Shown: positions 61,746-64,000 of the stretch, one piece after another | Layout: every line of letters starts with the position of its first letter | Position numbering within the stretch: position 1 is the first letter of the stretch | NCBI RefSeq assembly: GCF_900155865.1 | Contig: NZ_LT707006.1 | Coordinates: 1,013,626 to 1,077,625 of the forward strand | Reading direction: 5' to 3' | Length of the DNA stretch: 64,000 bases | Source: Bacteroides bouchesdurhonensis | Lineage (GTDB): Bacteria; Bacteroidota; Bacteroidia; Bacteroidales; Bacteroidaceae | The notes under the pieces: model-generated | The model's input: only the letters and a program-made list of their open reading frames with translations | Databases searched by the model: none | Told to the model about the DNA's origin: nothing | Translations under genes and position numbers: made by a program

Positions 61746-63548
61746 TTGCCAGTCAGATGTATAAACATAATTAAAACGTCCTCCGGGAGCGACATCTCCA
61801 CTGACATAAAAGTCCATGATATTCCCTTCGTCCTGCATATTATCACACCATTTGAATTCTATATTGACAGAGGAATCTAAACCCAGTAGTTTCTTTTCTA
61901 TTGCTATTTCGAGTATATTATCTTTAGCAGAAAATGTCCCTTTACCGATAGGGCTCCATATCCATTTATTCTTATCACATTTTTCAATAATCACGTTCTT
62001 TCCGATAGGAGTCTGGTGGTTGATTATATAGTCGTATCCATTCCATCCCGTACTTTTATTTCTATCCGCATCAATGAACAACATCATCCAATTCGGATCT
62101 TTGCAGGAGGTCAGTGCTTCAGCAGTTTCTACATAAAAATAGATATATTTATCATCATGAGTTACTTTTGCACCGATTATATCGTTACGCCCACTTGCAT
62201 CTTTATAATAGGTATTATATCTGCCGGCGCAATCTCTATGCACAGTGTTTCCTTTGTAAGATGTGTAATAGGGCTTCACGTCCTCCCAACTTCCCTTTTT
62301 CCCGAGTTTGATTGTTTTAGGAACTGAAGGCTTTTCAGGTTTATTCATCCCTTTAAATTGTCGGACATTATCAACAAGTTGTAAGTAGTAGACATCTCCT
62401 TTGTCTCCCCAACCTTTATTAGGTTCTATATCACGACTGCAATTCCAATTATATTGATCGACAAAAGAAAATGGTTTACCTGTCCAACCATGTTCCGGTA
62501 GCCACATACCTGCAATATATTCATTCCAACCAGTTACGAATATTAGTTCAGGATCTAATTCATGAGCTCTGTCCCATTGCTCTTGGAAATTCCAACCATA
62601 TAAATAGCCATCTACGCGAGGATCAACTCCTTTACTTACCGTAAAACTCCTACCATAAGCGTTTGGTAAATTAAAGGCACTGCAATGACCTTTACTTATA
62701 GGATTTGCATTTTGAGCTACTCCGACTGTTACTTGTTCGAAGTTGTTGTTGTCTGTTGCCACATAACCGTGCTGGGGATACATTTCCAACCATCCCCATT
62801 GATCTTTTCTGGTCGGACCATTGACATAATCCGGTTGGCCCGGGCGGAAGGTGAAAAAGTTTGCGATTTCTTGATCAGTTTTGTCGGTTGTTAAATTATC
62901 CGGGTAAGCCATAATGCAAGGTTTCCCTTTCCATATAAACCATAAGTCACTATATCGGTTAGGTTTATAAATATCTTGATAGAGTTGGCGGAGAGAGACT
63001 AAAGAATGGGGAGCGGGTCCAAAAGGCAACATGAAAGCAATCTTCGGAACATTGACTCCATCTATACGGGCTTGTTCCCAGGTTTTCATCAAAGCTTCAT
63101 AAGACTCTTCCCAAGTAAAACTCCCGTTTGTACAATCAAAGAAGACTACATCTACTCCTGCGTCAGCCAATAGTTCTGCATGTTTACGCAACACCCAAGG
63201 ATCTGTCGTTCTATAATAACCAAACAGTGGTTGTTCCCAATAAAAGAAACCTGGTTTATTCTTTCCCCATGCTGGATGATCATATGAAGCCATTGCTTCC
63301 GGATATTGACGAACGATTTCAGTTATATTTTTAATAGGATATGTCGTGTCATCTATGCCTTGATGCCAAGTCCAGTAGAACATAGCTACATATTTATTTT
63401 TCTTTTTATCACCGGTGTCTTTATATTCTTTGACTTTTCTTCCGAGTGCATCGGTAGCAGCCCAGTTATCGCTATTGACTGTTGGATTTTGAGCATATGT
63501 TGTAGTGGCTAATATTGCTCCTAAAATTAGGATTAAACTGTATTTCAT
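61740..63548 (-). CDS. GH71/99-like glycosidase with CBM9-like tail
   Basis: Exported protein of 602 residues: signal peptide (about 1-19, ending TTTYAQ), a barrel of the GH71/GH99-like type (about 30-375; AMFYWTWHQG, ADAGVDVVFFDCTNG, FVTGWNEYIAG with a candidate catalytic Glu), then a linker and a C-terminal domain (about 410-600; YIYFYVETAEAL, MMLFIDADRNKSTGWNGYDY) resembling CBM9/DOMON sugar-binding folds. Substrate unknown, possibly alpha-mannan or a related glycan. The start is the Met of MKYSLIL; 14 upstream residues are rejected. Confidence 0.8.
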   Translation of the reverse strand: MKYSLILILGAILATTTYAQNPTVNSDNWAATDALGRKVKEYKDTGDKKKNKYVAMFYWTWHQGIDDTTYPIKNITEIVRQYPEAMASYDHPAWGKNKPGFFYWEQPLFGYYRTTDPWVLRKHAELLADAGVDVVFFDCTNGSFTWEESYEALMKTWEQARIDGVNVPKIAFMLPFGPAPHSLVSLRQLYQDIYKPNRYSDLWFIWKGKPCIMAYPDNLTTDKTDQEIANFFTFRPGQPDYVNGPTRKDQWGWLEMYPQHGYVATDNNNFEQVTVGVAQNANPISKGHCSAFNLPNAYGRSFTVSKGVDPRVDGYLYGWNFQEQWDRAHELDPELIFVTGWNEYIAGMWLPEHGWTGKPFSFVDQYNWNCSRDIEPNKGWGDKGDVYYLQLVDNVRQFKGMNKPEKPSVPKTIKLGKKGSWEDVKPYYTSYKGNTVHRDCAGRYNTYYKDASGRNDIIGAKVTHDDKYIYFYVETAEALTSCKDPNWMMLFIDADRNKSTGWNGYDYIINHQTPIGKNVIIEKCDKNKWIWSPIGKGTFSAKDNILEIAIEKKLLGLDSSVNIEFKWCDNMQDEGNIMDFYVSGDVAPGGRFNYVYTSDWQK

Positions 63549-64000
63549 GATAGTATTAGATTTAAAGGAGTAATATATAAATCTTATCATTATGATTTGA
63601 ATTATATACCAAGGAAATCTTTTGTTTTCTATGGGGCGTAAAGTTATAACAAAATGAGTAGTTTTCCAAATTTGCTAATTGTTTGTTGTCTAACGGTTCA
63701 ATATTTATGTAAAACATTCATTTCATACAGAAATTCTTTCATCCTGCTTTAAAATTAAGATCTATCGGAGATCTTAATTTGTAAAGAAGCAGGGTACTAG
63801 GATTGGATTGCGGAACTCATGATTAAGAGATATTACTAAGTTTTTGTTTGCCAGTTCCTATTTTGTTTGATATCTGCTTAAATGTCTGTTTATCAGCAAT
63901 AAATGCACTGCTATTACATGAATAGTTGTAGAAGACCTATAAAGAAATGTTTTGTTCAATTAAATTTGAAATGAAACTTTGCGGAATCAATACATTGCTA
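63549..64000. other. Intergenic region at right edge with hairpin
   Basis: About 450 bp without genes. A perfect 12-bp inverted repeat with a 5-bp loop, AAATTAAGATCT / AGATCTTAATTT, lies at 63752-63780. It may be a terminator of an unseen gene or an operator. Confidence 0.55.

Overview
The window looks like a chromosomal segment of a Bacteroides species (thetaiotaomicron/ovatus-like group; exact species not determined). The reasons are Bacteroides-type promoters (TTTG, about 20 nt, TAnnTTTG), families typical of the genus (DUF4476, DUF4136, DUF6078, GH127, IS1182- and IS21-type elements, a smalltalk-type small protein, secreted DUF6443/RHS proteins), the long IspG form, and a core gene set (ribF, rpoN, gcvH, purE, mdh, rplS) with AT-rich intergenic regions. 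No tRNA, rRNA or CRISPR array was found.

Layout. 1-18.8 kb is ordinary chromosome: ribF (cut by the window edge), a HAD hydrolase/Ca2+ ATPase pair, a Cys-rich PAS histidine kinase, rubredoxin, a Na/Pi symporter, a TGS-type nucleoside kinase, a TPR kinase-like protein without the phospho-accepting His, a DUF2975/Xre pair, pepP, and the run rpoN-PAP2-gcvH-purE-ispG. 18.9-30.3 kb is an accessory island: an IS1182-family element, debris, a smalltalk-type ORF, and two large secreted RHS/YD-repeat proteins. Their codon use is GC-rich until the last 200 residues of the second protein, which switch to AT-rich and are followed by a small membrane protein (putative immunity gene) and a decayed fragment of another RHS gene. 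30.3-51.4 kb is core again: mdh, CvfB-like, secreted proteins, an AsmA-like/GT51 fusion, msrAB, a ROK kinase, rplS, a split 5'-nucleotidase in an operon with a NagZ-like/AmpC-like fusion, a DUF4136 lipoprotein and beta-barrel, an S37 peptidase, a four-domain sulfur-transfer flavoprotein with MarR, and a TlpA-like protein.

51.5-59 kb is a decay and rearrangement zone. An NtrC-type response regulator has lost its middle. It is followed by an intact winged-helix gene, about 2 kb of non-coding DNA with a helically phased 22-bp repeat array, and three tandem rRNA-type promoters with an rRNA-like leader that runs straight into an IS21 element with no rRNA gene after it. Beyond the IS lie a lipoprotein and the collapsed remains of a Kdp potassium-transport operon (sigma-54 -24/-12 element, intact kdpF, fragments of kdpA, kdpB and a sensor kinase). 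59-64 kb holds two convergent secreted glycosidases, GH127 and GH71/99-like.

The most interesting items are the phased 22-bp array, the orphan rRNA promoter/leader, the sigma-54/Kdp relic, and the RHS locus with its exchanged tip and left-behind fragment. All assignments come from reading the sequence; no database search was run, and base-composition statements are by eye.
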